Shown: positions 32,205 through 40,199 of the stretch, one piece after another
How positions within the stretch are numbered: position 1 is the stretch's first letter
How the letters are laid out: the number at the start of each line of letters is the position of its first letter
Origin: Candidatus Moranbacteria bacterium RIFOXYA12_FULL_35_19
GTDB taxonomy: Bacteria; Patescibacteriota; Minisyncoccia; Moranbacterales; UBA2206
Direction: 5' to 3'
NCBI GenBank assembly: GCA_001784805.1
Contig: MFSE01000006.1
Location: forward strand, 1 to 52,706
DNA: 52,706 nt
Program-made: the position numbers and the translations under genes
The notes under the pieces: model-generated
Told to the model about the DNA's origin: nothing
Database searches by the model: none
What the model saw: the letters and a program-made list of their open reading frames with translations, nothing else

Positions 32205-33587
32205 TTATTTTTCATTTAATTTCTCGGCGACTTCCCAGCCGTTACCGGCACCGATGGCGATGACAACATCTTCACTTCCGATTTTATCTCGCAAAAATTC
32301 CACTGCTTCATCAATCGTTTTTATATATTGCGCCTTGTCTCGATCGTATTTATTGATCAAATCAACTAAATCTTTGGAGCTTATTTTTCCAAAATTTTCT
32401 CGAGCCGAGCCATAAATATCCAAAATGATCACCTGATTAGCATCAGAAAATGATTGTGAAAATTCTTGCAAAAGCGCTTCTGTTCTAGAATAGGAATGTG
32501 GATGAAAAACCGCCCAAATATTTTTCTGCGGATAAATTTCTCGTGCACCCTTAAGTGTTGCCTTAATTTCCTCTGGATGATGTCCATAATCATCAATCAA
32601 AATTGCACCATTTCTTTCCCCGATATATTCAAATCTCCTTTTGGTTCCACTAAAACTAGCTAGTCCTTCTTTTATTTTCTCTAAATCTAAATTCAATTTA
32701 TGGCAAGTTGCTATAACCGCGCAAGCATTCAAAACATTATGTTTTCCTGTTAATTGAATTTCAAAAACTCCTAAACTTTTATCGCTATAACTAACTTCAA
32801 AAAATTGTTTTAGATTTTGTAATTTGTAATTTGTAATTTTATAATTATTCTCCTCATTGAATCCATAAGTCAAAACTTGACACTTTGCTTCTTTCGAAAC
32901 TTCCAGAGTATCCACACTGTCTCCCCAAACTACCAAAAATCCGGTTTTTGGAATACGCGCTACGAAATCTTTAAAAGCTTTTTTATAATCGGCAAAATTT
33001 GGAAAAGTGTCAGGATGATCAAAATCCAAACTGGTTAATACAATCGCTTTTGGATTATATAATTTTAATTTATTTTGAAATTCATCCGTTTCTGCCACAA
33101 AAAACTCCCCTTTCCCGCTAAGTGCATTACCCTCCCAATTTATAACTCGGCTTCCAATCACTGCGCTCGGATCAACTCCAATTTCTTTTAATGTATGTGC
33201 TAACATTGCCGAAGTTGTCGTCTTGCCATGCGTTCCGCAAACTGCAATCCCATATTTCTCATTAAAAAGTTCGGCTAAAATTTCCGGATAGCTAATCATC
33301 TCCAAATTTCTTTTTTTCGCTTCTTGAAATTCAATATTATTATTTTCATTATACGCCGTGGAATAAATTACCAGATCCGTATCTGCTGGAATATTTTCTG
33401 GAGAAAATTTTTCAAAATATTGAATGCTTAATTTTTGCAAAATCTCATCAGTGAAAAATTTTTCATTCGTATCCGAACCTGTTATTTCAATTCCCATGGA
33501 ATGCAAAATTTCCACCACCGCAATCACGCCGGAACCCTTAATACCAATTATATAAGCTTTTTTAAGATTATTTAAATTAATTGACAT
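32205..33587 (-). CDS. murC: UDP-N-acetylmuramate-L-alanine ligase MurC
   Basis: A 460-residue Mur ligase that adds L-Ala to UDP-MurNAc using ATP. The N-terminal UDP-binding domain has YIIGIKGSGVIAVVEILHSMGI and GSDTNEKFFTDEIL; the central domain has the P-loop CGTHGKTTTSAML and the VAETDEFQNKL / LDFDHPDTF region. The C-terminal domain starts FSGTKRRFEYIGE and ends with FHPHSYSRTEALL and DIYGSARE. Residues near 245-260 (NNYKITNYKLQNLK) come from a TTGTAATTTGTAATT word repeat and probably form an extra surface loop. It sits between murG and the transposase gene. Mpl is an alternative but the gene's place supports MurC. Confidence 0.93.
   Translation of the reverse strand: MSINLNNLKKAYIIGIKGSGVIAVVEILHSMGIEITGSDTNEKFFTDEILQKLSIQYFEKFSPENIPADTDLVIYSTAYNENNNIEFQEAKKRNLEMISYPEILAELFNEKYGIAVCGTHGKTTTSAMLAHTLKEIGVDPSAVIGSRVINWEGNALSGKGEFFVAETDEFQNKLKLYNPKAIVLTSLDFDHPDTFPNFADYKKAFKDFVARIPKTGFLVVWGDSVDTLEVSKEAKCQVLTYGFNEENNYKITNYKLQNLKQFFEVSYSDKSLGVFEIQLTGKHNVLNACAVIATCHKLNLDLEKIKEGLASFSGTKRRFEYIGERNGAILIDDYGHHPEEIKATLKGAREIYPQKNIWAVFHPHSYSRTEALLQEFSQSFSDANQVIILDIYGSARENFGKISSKDLVDLINKYDRDKAQYIKTIDEAVEFLRDKIGSEDVVIAIGAGNGWEVAEKLNEK
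32808..32850. repeat. In-frame word repeat in murC
   Basis: TTAGATTTTGTAATTTGTAA followed by TTTGTAATTTTATAATTATT on the plus strand. On the coding strand it reads ATTACAAATTACAAATTACA, translated as KITNYKLQNLK. Similar words occur at 36480 in trmD. Confidence 0.65.
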
Positions 33588-33599
33588 ATAAATAATTTT

Positions 33600-33690
33600 T
33601 AATTTGAAGTTTTTAATTTTTAATCAATTTTAAATTTATAAATTTTCAAAATAAAAATTCAATAAAAAATTTTAAATTAAAAATTAAAAA
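33600..33690. repeat. Word-repeat hairpin, TTTTTAATTT words
   Basis: TTTTTAATTTGAAGTTTTTA on the left and AAATTAAAAATTAAAAATTC on the right are largely complementary. The element fills the gap between murG and murC, AT-only in composition. Confidence 0.75.
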
Positions 33691-33691
33691 T

Positions 33692-34792
33692 TCATTTCGT
33701 CATTCCCAAAATCCCCTCTGCGATTCGATCCGCCGCATCTGGGTGGTAAAATGATTTTATATTCTGTGTTAATTTATTGCGCAATTCTTCATTGTTCATA
33801 ATTTCATTAATTTTCCCCAAAAGCATATGCTCGCCTAAATTTGATTCTTCCAAAACTACACAGCCACCAATCTTAGCAATAGAATAAGCATTCATTCTTT
33901 GATGATCATTGGCTGAATTTTCAATAGGAATTATTATAGCAGGTTTTCCGTTAGCGGCAATTTCGGAAATTGAGGAACTCCCTGCTCGCGAAATAACTAA
34001 ATCCGTTACTGCCAAAATATCCTTGAGCTCTTCGCCGACAAAAGACAAAATGTGATATCCATCTCGTCCAATTTTTATCCCAAGTTCTCCCGCTCTTTTT
34101 TTCACTTCTTCAAAATTTTTCTCGCCTGTTTGATGGATAATTTGATAATTCGGCAAAAGCTCCGGCAATACTTCCAATATTTTATCATTAATTGCTTTCG
34201 CTCCTTGCGATCCACCCCAAATAAAAATAGTTTTTTTTGATTCCAAAAGCGAAAACATTTTTTGAGCATTTTCTTTATTTCCCTTATTGATATCTTCCCG
34301 AAGCGGACTACCTGTAACAACCACTTGTTCGGAATGAAAATAACTTTCGGCGCTTGGATAAGAAACTGCCACGCGAGAAGCAAGTTTAGCCAAAACTGAA
34401 TTAGCCATCCCCGGATTAGCATCTGATTCATGAATTAGAATTGGGATGTGATACAGCCAGCCAGCAATAACCACTGGCAAAGTGGCACAACCTCCTTTGG
34501 AAAAAATAACTTCCGGCATAAACCAAAGCAAATGCCACAAGGCTTGCACAATTCCAATAGGAATTTTCAAAGCATCTACAAAATTTAGAATAGAAAAATA
34601 TCTTCTCATTTTTCCACTCATCGCATGTTTGATTGTTATTCCTTCGGCCGTCATAAATTTTTTAGAAAAATTTTCTTTTGGCCCCAAAAACATAAACTCT
34701 GCTGATATTTCTTTTTCTTTTATTTTTCTTGCTACGGCGATAAGCGGTATGATATGCCCGCCCGTTCCGCCTCCTGTCAAAACAATTTTCAT
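33692..34792 (-). CDS. murG: Lipid II-forming GlcNAc transferase MurG
   Basis: A 366-residue GT28 enzyme that adds GlcNAc to lipid I on the inner face of the membrane. N-terminus VLTGGGTGGHIIPLIAVA has the glycine loop typical of MurG. The middle has FSKGGCATLPVVIAGWLYHIPILIHESDANPGM, split by its strand-loop pattern, and the donor site IFIWGGSQGAKAIND, DLVISRAGSSSISEIAANGKPAI and PIENSANDHQRMNA. No insertion is seen. It follows ftsW by 24 bases and precedes murC. Confidence 0.96.
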   Translation of the reverse strand: MKIVLTGGGTGGHIIPLIAVARKIKEKEISAEFMFLGPKENFSKKFMTAEGITIKHAMSGKMRRYFSILNFVDALKIPIGIVQALWHLLWFMPEVIFSKGGCATLPVVIAGWLYHIPILIHESDANPGMANSVLAKLASRVAVSYPSAESYFHSEQVVVTGSPLREDINKGNKENAQKMFSLLESKKTIFIWGGSQGAKAINDKILEVLPELLPNYQIIHQTGEKNFEEVKKRAGELGIKIGRDGYHILSFVGEELKDILAVTDLVISRAGSSSISEIAANGKPAIIIPIENSANDHQRMNAYSIAKIGGCVVLEESNLGEHMLLGKINEIMNNEELRNKLTQNIKSFYHPDAADRIAEGILGMTK

Positions 34793-34816
34793 AATTTTAG
34801 TTTTAAATTATATTTG

Positions 34817-35920
34817 TTAATTATTTTTAACATATTTAGAAATATTTAAAATAATTCCTGCTCCTGCCATCAAAAATATCAGGGATGTTCCGCCGTAACT
34901 AATGAAAGGTAAAGGAATTCCCGTCAAAGGAATTAGCCCAGAAATAGCTGCAATATTTATAAAAGCTTGGAAAACTATCCAGGCAATTATTCCCACTGCG
35001 ATAAATTTCGAAAAATTATCCGGTGCTTTTTTGGCAATTTTGAGCCCTCGAATTGACAAATAAACAAAAATAAAAATTAATAATGACGCTCCCAGCCAGC
35101 CCGTTTCCTCGGCAATGATAGCAAAAATCGAATCACCTACGGGTTCCGGCAGATAATTGAATTTTTGCAAGCTATGTCCTAATCCTACACCAAAAAAGCC
35201 TCCTGTTCCAATCGCCAAAAGAGCTTGGTTTATCTGATAGCCAATTCCTTGCGGATCAAGCTCCGGATGCAAAAAAACTAAAAATCTATCCATTCGATAC
35301 GCTTCCATCTTAATAATCATTCCTAAGATTGCTATTCCGGATACACCCATAAGAAGCATGTGAGAAATTTTCGCTCCAGAAACAAAAAAAATGGAAATTG
35401 AAATGAGAATTATAACACCCAAGGTTCCCACATCCGGTTGTTTGATAAGCAGAAAACTTATTAGTCCGATGATTATCAAAAATGGAATCAAACCCTCATA
35501 AAAATCTTTTACTTTTTCCGATCGGCTTTCCAACCAAGCTGCCAGGTATATAATTATTGATAATTTCAACATCTCCGAAGGCTGGAAAGAAAAAATTCCC
35601 AATTTCAACCAGCGACTAGCGCCATAAACTTTCGATCCAAATTCTGGAACAAAAACTAAAATAAGAAAAACTACACTTAAAATAAAAAAAGGCAGAGAAA
35701 TTTTTTTCCAAAAATTATAATTTATTTTTTGCGTTATATATAAAACTATAATTCCCGGTATTGCTCCATAAAACAATTGATGTTTAAAAAAATAATATGG
35801 ATCGCCAAATCGAGAACGCGAATATGAAATTCCGGCCGAAGCAATCATAACCAAACCAAAAATTAGAAGAGTTAGGATTGTATAAAGCAATTTTTTATCA
35901 ATTTGATTATCTTTTAACAT
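34817..35920 (-). CDS. ftsW: SEDS-family peptidoglycan polymerase FtsW
   Basis: A 367-residue SEDS protein with about ten membrane helices. Features are the N-terminal ILTLLIFGLVMIASAG, the WLKLG-FSFQPSE motif (here SRWLKLGIFSFQPSEMLKLS), KQPDVGTLGVIILIS, and the C-terminal LPEPVGDSIFAIIAEETGWLGA with LTGIPLPFISYGGTSLIFLM. FtsW polymerises septal glycan from lipid II with FtsI; RodA shares most motifs, but the neighbouring murG and murC support FtsW. It heads this cell-wall run. Confidence 0.92.
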   Translation of the reverse strand: MLKDNQIDKKLLYTILTLLIFGLVMIASAGISYSRSRFGDPYYFFKHQLFYGAIPGIIVLYITQKINYNFWKKISLPFFILSVVFLILVFVPEFGSKVYGASRWLKLGIFSFQPSEMLKLSIIIYLAAWLESRSEKVKDFYEGLIPFLIIIGLISFLLIKQPDVGTLGVIILISISIFFVSGAKISHMLLMGVSGIAILGMIIKMEAYRMDRFLVFLHPELDPQGIGYQINQALLAIGTGGFFGVGLGHSLQKFNYLPEPVGDSIFAIIAEETGWLGASLLIFIFVYLSIRGLKIAKKAPDNFSKFIAVGIIAWIVFQAFINIAAISGLIPLTGIPLPFISYGGTSLIFLMAGAGIILNISKYVKNN

Positions 35921-35985
35921 AAAATATAAATATCGAGATTGTTTTTGTTCGCCAGCTGGCGAATTAGAAAATTATAATTTCATAT

Positions 35986-36720
35986 TTATTTATAATTTGA
36001 TGCTTTGAATTTTGAATTTTTCTTTCTCCATTCTTCTATTTTTTTATGATTTCCTGACAATAAAACTTTTGGCACTTTCCAATTCAAAAATTTTTCCGGC
36101 TTAGTATATTGTGAATGTTCTAAATAATTCTTGCTATTATGCGATTCGTTTTTGGTACTTTCGCTATTTCCCAAAACCCCCGGTAATAATCTAGAAATCG
36201 AATCTACTAAAATCATTGCGGGAATTTCTCCACCCGTAAGAACAAAATCGCCAACGGAAATTTCTTCGTCCGCTAAATATTTCGCCACCCTTTCATCCAC
36301 ACCCTCATAGCGTCCGCAAATAAAAATTAAATTGTCATATTTTGACAAACGCTTAGCATCACTTTGGGTATATTTTTTCCCTTTGGCTGAAAATAAAATA
36401 GTCCTGATTTTTTGTTTTGAATTTGAAATTTTAGATTTGAAATTTACCTGCCTGCCGGTAGGCAAGGTTTGAGATTTGAGATTTGTAATTTGTAATTTTA
36501 TTACATTTATAGCTCTATGAATGGGTTCAATCTTCATCACCATTCCCGCTCCGCCTCCATACGGCGTGTCATCAGTTGTTTTATGTTTATCCAGGGTAAA
36601 ATCACGAAGATTATGAATTTTAATTTCAATTAAATTATTTTTTTGTGCCCGTTTCAAAATCGACTCATTGAAATATGAACCAAAAATTTCTGGAAAAATT
36701 GTAATAATATCAAACTTCAT
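35986..36720 (-). CDS. trmD: tRNA (guanine37-N1)-methyltransferase TrmD
   Basis: A 244-residue SPOUT methyltransferase that makes m1G37 from SAM and prevents frameshifting. It has FPEIFGSYFNESILKRAQ, DDTPYGGGAGMVMK, the trefoil-knot region FICGRYEGVDERVAKYL and SVGDFVLTGGEIPAMILVDS-ISRLLPGVLG. The start is the ATG at 36720 (MKFDIITIFPEIF), the family N-terminus; an upstream ATG at 36771 lies in the khpA terminator hairpin. About 30 residues at 73-102 (including SQTLPTGRQVNFKSK) are extra and come from word repeats and a GCCTACCGGCAGGC palindrome. It pairs with khpA as in many tRNA- and ribosome-processing operons. Confidence 0.95.
   Translation of the reverse strand: MKFDIITIFPEIFGSYFNESILKRAQKNNLIEIKIHNLRDFTLDKHKTTDDTPYGGGAGMVMKIEPIHRAINVIKLQITNLKSQTLPTGRQVNFKSKISNSKQKIRTILFSAKGKKYTQSDAKRLSKYDNLIFICGRYEGVDERVAKYLADEEISVGDFVLTGGEIPAMILVDSISRLLPGVLGNSESTKNESHNSKNYLEHSQYTKPEKFLNWKVPKVLLSGNHKKIEEWRKKNSKFKASNYK
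36410..36500. repeat. In-frame word repeat and palindrome in trmD
   Basis: A TTGCCTACCGGCAGGCAG hairpin core (minus strand) sits between words CAAATCTCAAATCTCAAA and TTTCAAATCTAAAATTTC. The DNA is translated as QITNLKSQTLPTGRQVNFKS, between normal TrmD segments. The same GGCAGGC core recurs in 16S intron 2 at 52123. Confidence 0.8.
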
Positions 36721-36751
36721 AATTATATAATACCATATTAAAAATAAACAA

Positions 36752-36779
36752 AAAAGACCCTGCCTAGGCAAGGTCTTTT
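36752..36779 (-). terminator. Terminator between khpA and trmD
   Basis: AAAAGACCTTGCC-TA-GGCAGGGTCTTTT with a T-rich continuation on the minus strand. Symmetrical, so it could work both ways. It implies that trmD is partly or separately transcribed. Confidence 0.75.
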
Positions 36780-36801
36780 GTATAATACAAAAAGTGAAAA
36801 A

Positions 36802-37125
36802 CTAAACATTGATATCTCCAACCACTTCATCAATAGTTTTTCTTTCTTTAGGTGCTACTCTTCTTTCGCTTCCTTCCGGCTCATTTATTTTTAGATTAAC
36901 TCGAGCGTTATTGCGCGCTCCAATAACTCGCAAAAGAGTTCTAAGAGCTTTGGCAGTTGCGCCTTCGCGACCGATAATCATTCCCATATCTTCAGCATTG
37001 ACATCCAATGAAATGAGTACTCCCATTTCATCAATCTTGCGATCAACTTTCACATCTTCTGGATGATTTACAATTTGTTTAACGACATATTCTACAAAAT
37101 CTCTGTCGGTTACTTGTTCTGTCAT
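36802..37125 (-). CDS. khpA: KH-domain RNA-binding protein KhpA
   Basis: A 107-residue protein of the KhpA/YlqC family. A type II KH domain has the GXXG loop IGREGATAKALRTLL, then NARVNLKINEPEGSERR. N-terminal DFVEYVVKQIVNHPEDVKV is also typical. KhpA, often with KhpB, binds many mRNAs and affects division and translation in Gram-positives. The gene is longer than usual at the C-terminus (RRVAPKERKTIDEVVGDINV). A consensus promoter lies 115 bases upstream, so the leader is long and could be structured. Confidence 0.9.
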   Translation of the reverse strand: MTEQVTDRDFVEYVVKQIVNHPEDVKVDRKIDEMGVLISLDVNAEDMGMIIGREGATAKALRTLLRVIGARNNARVNLKINEPEGSERRVAPKERKTIDEVVGDINV

Positions 37126-37240
37126 ATGTGTGTACTGAAATTAAATATTACTTTTCTGAATTATTTTCAGAAATAATTTTGAGAAATTGTGAAGCCCGCA
37201 AGATCGACCAGCCTGTTTAACTCCACATTTTCTTAATTAT

Positions 37241-37269
37241 ATTATAAGCTATAAATTGGTTTTTGTCAA
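37241..37269 (-). promoter_or_regulatory. Consensus promoter for khpA
   Basis: On the minus strand TTGACA (37269-37264), 17-base spacer, TATAAT (37246-37241). Transcription would start near 37234, leaving about 110 bases of leader before khpA. The leader contains GTGGAG...CTTCAC ends and a TTTCTGAA/TTCAGAAA hairpin. Confidence 0.85.
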
Positions 37270-37288
37270 AATAACTGACCACGCTTTT

Positions 37289-37687
37289 TTATTCTGTTGT
37301 TTTTCCGTCAAATTCCGCGTCATTATTTTCTGCTTCCGCCTTGGTAGCGCGCACAATTCCATCCTGATGATGTGCCGGAGAATAAATCGTATAAAGCTTC
37401 AATTTTTCCGTTTCAGAAACATTGATGATGTTATGCTGGGCTCCCGCCGGCACCACAATCGCCACGCCATCTTTCACTTCGTATTCGTTACCATCAATGA
37501 TCACTTTTCCATTTCCCGCTTCAAAACGAAAAAATTGATCATTTTCCGGATGAACTTCCATCCCAATTTCTTCTTTTGGCAAAAGACTCATCAGCACTAG
37601 TTGGCTATTTTTGCCAGTATAGAGAACTTTTCTAAAATTCTCATTTTCGAGAGTGTCTTTCTCGATTTCTCCTCGATATCCTTTCAT
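37289..37687 (-). CDS. Cupin-domain protein
   Basis: A 132-residue single cupin. The first cupin motif reads EVHPENDQFFRFEAGNG (His, Glu, Glu) and the second VVPAGAQHNIINVSE (His), giving the usual metal ligands. Metal-bound single cupins isomerise sugars, bind small ligands or act as dioxygenases; the sequence alone does not tell which. The N-terminal region is basic-acidic mixed and the tail is acidic. It stands between khpA and the metal group, alone in transcription. Confidence 0.85.
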   Translation of the reverse strand: MKGYRGEIEKDTLENENFRKVLYTGKNSQLVLMSLLPKEEIGMEVHPENDQFFRFEAGNGKVIIDGNEYEVKDGVAIVVPAGAQHNIINVSETEKLKLYTIYSPAHHQDGIVRATKAEAENNDAEFDGKTTE

Positions 37688-37739
37688 AGTTTTTTTATTA
37701 ATTATTAATTATGCAAAAACAATACCATTAAATATTTTT

Positions 37740-38015
37740 TTATTCTTCAATTTTCAAAGCTTTGCCTTTGACAATTGAATTGGCGATTTTAATTCTAGCA
37801 GAAGTCAAAATTCTTTGAAAGGTGCTTTGTGATGTTTTCATTTTTTCTGAAGCCTCAATTTGTTCCAAGCCGTCATAATCTTTGAGTTTTATCGCTTCCA
37901 TTTCTTCCTTAGTTAAAATCACTTCTTCCAATTGATACATTGGAATTCCTTGGGGTTTGAAATAATTGGCTTTGGGTTTGAAACGCAGATGCCGGCAAAG
38001 TTTTGGTCTAGTCAT
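37740..38015 (-). CDS. DUF134/UPF0251 DNA-binding protein
   Basis: A 91-residue helix-turn-helix protein. DUF134 marks are RPKLCRHLRFKPKANYFKPQGIP, ILTKEEMEAIKLKDYDGLEQIEASEKMKTSQSTFQR, split by the usual turn, and ARIKIANSIVKGKAL. The family binds DNA by a sigma-70 region 4-like domain. It usually lies beside redox, metal or NifX-like genes. Here it follows the CDF transporter by 11 bases, so it may regulate or be regulated with the metal group. Confidence 0.88.
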   Translation of the reverse strand: MTRPKLCRHLRFKPKANYFKPQGIPMYQLEEVILTKEEMEAIKLKDYDGLEQIEASEKMKTSQSTFQRILTSARIKIANSIVKGKALKIEE

Positions 38016-38026
38016 ATATTTTAAAA

Positions 38027-39076
38027 TTATTTTCTTTCTAAATTAACCTCGCAATGAGGACATTTTATATTTGAACAGGGAATACCTCTCTGATGAGAAA
38101 TAACATATCCACATTTTGGACAAACACACTTTCCATCTGGTCCTTGCCCATCAGCTGTTTCAAATTTTTCCTTAAATTTTCCTCTTCTTTGCCAGCCAAA
38201 ACTTTTTCCAAAAGCTGGTTGGTAAAAACTATTTTCTAATTCGTGACTTTTTATTTGAATAGCGATATAGGTAATATTTTCAATTTCTTGAGATATTTTT
38301 TTTCGCAAATTTTCCGATATTTTAGTCGCTTCATCTACTTTTAAATCTTTTGACAAAATAATTTCTATGTTAGCGGTAATCACTGAACCTTTCTTTTGAG
38401 TTTTAAGCGAATGAATTTCGACATTTTCTTTTTTGGCAATTAATTTTATTTTACTTTCAACTTCTTCTCCAGCGGAAACATCTAGTAAAGAATCAACCGC
38501 TTCTTTTCCAAGAGTAAAAGATTCTTTGATTATGTATAAACCAATTAAAAAAGCTAATATAGAATCGGCATAAATCCAATATTTTGACAAAAATAACCCC
38601 ACTAAAACAGTAGCTGATGCCAATACATCCGCCTTATCGTGTGATCCATCGGCCAAAAGAGTGAGGGAATTTTCTTTTTTCCCATAATAAATTTTTATTT
38701 TAGAAGTAACAAAATTTATCCCAACTGACAAAAGCATAATAAAAAAAGCTAAATAGCTAAGTTTTAATTTTTCCGGTTCCAAAAAATTTTTATAAGCATC
38801 ATAAATAACTCCTGCGCCGGTTATAAAAAGAATGATGGTTATTATTACTCCACCTAGAACTTCCAATTTATAATGACCATAAGGATGTTTTTGATCAACC
38901 GGTTTTTGAGAAGTTTTGATGCCAAAATATCCAATCAGGGAAGAAAAAATATCAGTGAGTGAGTGAAATCCTTCCGCTAAAATAGCGGAAGAATGTGAAA
39001 CATAACCGATGAAAATTTTTCCCCCAGCTAAAAAAGCATTGGCTAAAATTGAAATAATGGCAATTTTTTCTTTCAT
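38027..39076 (-). CDS. Cation diffusion facilitator with C-terminal zinc ribbon
   Basis: A 349-residue CDF transporter: six helices and the metal-binding HxxxD pairs (HSLTDIFSSLIGYF, DGSHDKADVLAS), then the cytoplasmic dimer domain (residues about 205-285). CDF proteins export Zn, Fe, Mn or Co by proton exchange. An extra C-terminus (about 295-349) has a glycine- and basic-rich linker, CVCPKCGYVISHQRGIPCSN and CPHCEVNL, a rubredoxin-like zinc ribbon. Such a fusion is known in archaea and candidate phyla, and may sense or hand on metal. It is followed by DUF134 and preceded by DUF5320. Confidence 0.9.
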   Translation of the reverse strand: MKEKIAIISILANAFLAGGKIFIGYVSHSSAILAEGFHSLTDIFSSLIGYFGIKTSQKPVDQKHPYGHYKLEVLGGVIITIILFITGAGVIYDAYKNFLEPEKLKLSYLAFFIMLLSVGINFVTSKIKIYYGKKENSLTLLADGSHDKADVLASATVLVGLFLSKYWIYADSILAFLIGLYIIKESFTLGKEAVDSLLDVSAGEEVESKIKLIAKKENVEIHSLKTQKKGSVITANIEIILSKDLKVDEATKISENLRKKISQEIENITYIAIQIKSHELENSFYQPAFGKSFGWQRRGKFKEKFETADGQGPDGKCVCPKCGYVISHQRGIPCSNIKCPHCEVNLERK

Positions 39077-39159
39077 TTTTATATATCTAAAAATAAATTA
39101 TCAGAACTTGCACGCCTAATAAATATCAGCCGTGCAAATTTAAGTCTGTATACTAGATA

Positions 39160-39420
39160 TTATTTTTTATTTTCCATTGCGCTCAACTCTTCTTCGATTG
39201 TTTTTTTCTCATCTTCCAAATCTTTGATTTCTTGTTTTAGTATTTCTTTTCTTTCGCTTTCCGGCATACTTTGATATTTTTTCCAAAACCAGCCACACAT
39301 CATCCGCCCATAACCCCGACCTAAACCAAGCCCAGAGCCATGACCAGCGCCACAAGATCCCATTCCTCTACCAGTTTTTGGTCCAACGCCTCGCGGACCA
39401 GTTTTATCCATATTTGGCAT
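39160..39420 (-). CDS. DUF5320 protein
   Basis: An 86-residue protein with the Gly- and Met-rich N-terminus MPNMDKTGPRGVGPKTGRGM of DUF5320 and a Cys region (GSCGAGHGSG), then MMCGWFWKKYQ and a coiled-coil tail. DUF5320 proteins occur beside NifX/NafY-type Fe-Mo cofactor-like genes in anaerobes; the role may be metal handling. I use the ATG at 39420: AGAGAGGTG before it works as a Shine-Dalgarno, and the GTG within it is an alternative start. A promoter with a direct repeat lies 49 bases upstream. Confidence 0.85.
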   Translation of the reverse strand: MPNMDKTGPRGVGPKTGRGMGSCGAGHGSGLGLGRGYGRMMCGWFWKKYQSMPESERKEILKQEIKDLEDEKKTIEEELSAMENKK

Positions 39421-39449
39421 AATTATCACCTCTCTTTCTAGTTTATTAT

Positions 39450-39497
39450 AACTTGAATATATATTATGAATATATACCCATTATATAATACTGTCAA
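39450..39497 (-). promoter_or_regulatory. Promoter and operator-like repeat for the metal group
   Basis: On the minus strand TTGACA (39497-39492), 17 bases, TATATT (39474-39469). Two direct copies of TATATTCA on the minus strand (start of each about 14 bases apart) overlap and follow the -10. They are possible operators, for example for DUF134 or a metalloregulator. Confidence 0.7.
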
Positions 39498-39527
39498 GAA
39501 AGAAAATTATTTCAAGATTATTTTTAA

Positions 39528-39923
39528 TTACTTATTTAAATATGTAATAGTAAGTTGCAAAACTGTGGCAAAAGAAACCCAAAGAAGATATGGAATTTGA
39601 ATATAAGTTATCCAGCGCGAATAAGGATAAATTGCCGTCATCGCCCAAATAAGCGTTCCAAGCACCAACAAAATATCCACGGCTGCCAGAAGATTATTTT
39701 TCAAACCAAATTGAATGGGAGTAAAAGAAAAATTGAAAATAAGATTGAGAACAAAAGGCAGGACTACTAAAAATGGGATTTGTTTTTTGAAATACATCCA
39801 AAAAACCTTGCCAAAAGAAATTGCGATGAGCGCGTAGAGAAATGTCCAAACCGGTCCAAAAACCCAAGCCGGCGGAGACCAAGTTGGTTTGATGAGTTGT
39901 GAGTACCAATTATAGTTTTGCAT
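39528..39923 (-). CDS. TspO/MBR-family membrane protein
   Basis: A 131-residue five-helix protein with the W-rich start WYSQLIKPTWSPPAWVFGPVWTFLYALIAI, the central loop FNFSFTPIQFGLKNNLLAAVDILL and C-terminal PYLLWVSFATVLQLTITYLN. TspO binds tetrapyrroles and sterols and can degrade porphyrins in light; the role in small-genome bacteria is unclear. The ligand-site Trp and Pro residues are kept. It lies between the DUF5320 promoter region and the GIY-YIG gene. Confidence 0.9.
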   Translation of the reverse strand: MQNYNWYSQLIKPTWSPPAWVFGPVWTFLYALIAISFGKVFWMYFKKQIPFLVVLPFVLNLIFNFSFTPIQFGLKNNLLAAVDILLVLGTLIWAMTAIYPYSRWITYIQIPYLLWVSFATVLQLTITYLNK

Positions 39924-39933
39924 ATTTTTTACC

Positions 39934-40173
39934 CTAATGAATTAATTCTAATTTTTGCGCTCTTTTTAGTTTTTTAACTCTCGCTTCTTCCTTGGAAGCC
40001 GATGATCTATTTTTGAATTTTTTACAATAAACTAATTTCACCGGCCGACGCGAAGCGGTATATTTCGCACCAAGTTTAGCACTATTATGCTCCGCTACTC
40101 TTCTTTCTAAATTTGTCGTGATTCCGGTATAAAAAGTTTTATCCGCACATTTTAGGATGTAAATATAATACAT
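39934..40173 (-). CDS. GIY-YIG nuclease-family protein
   Basis: A 79-residue single-domain GIY-YIG protein of the UPF0213/YhbQ type. Motif is YYIYILKCADKTFYTGITTNLERRVAEHN, with Tyr, Arg (ERRVAEHN), and Glu (SKEEARVKKLKR) in place. Such small proteins may repair or process nucleic acid. It is close to livF downstream but has no link to it. Active-site residues are complete. Confidence 0.9.
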   Translation of the reverse strand: MYYIYILKCADKTFYTGITTNLERRVAEHNSAKLGAKYTASRRPVKLVYCKKFKNRSSASKEEARVKKLKRAQKLELIH

Positions 40174-40199
40174 AAAGGCTAATTTATTTTTAACATCAT

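Noticed and set aside
37180..37230. A known ncRNA (SRP RNA, tRNA or riboswitch) in the khpA leader
   Set aside because: No signature of these classes could be matched; only a leader with complementary segments is claimed.
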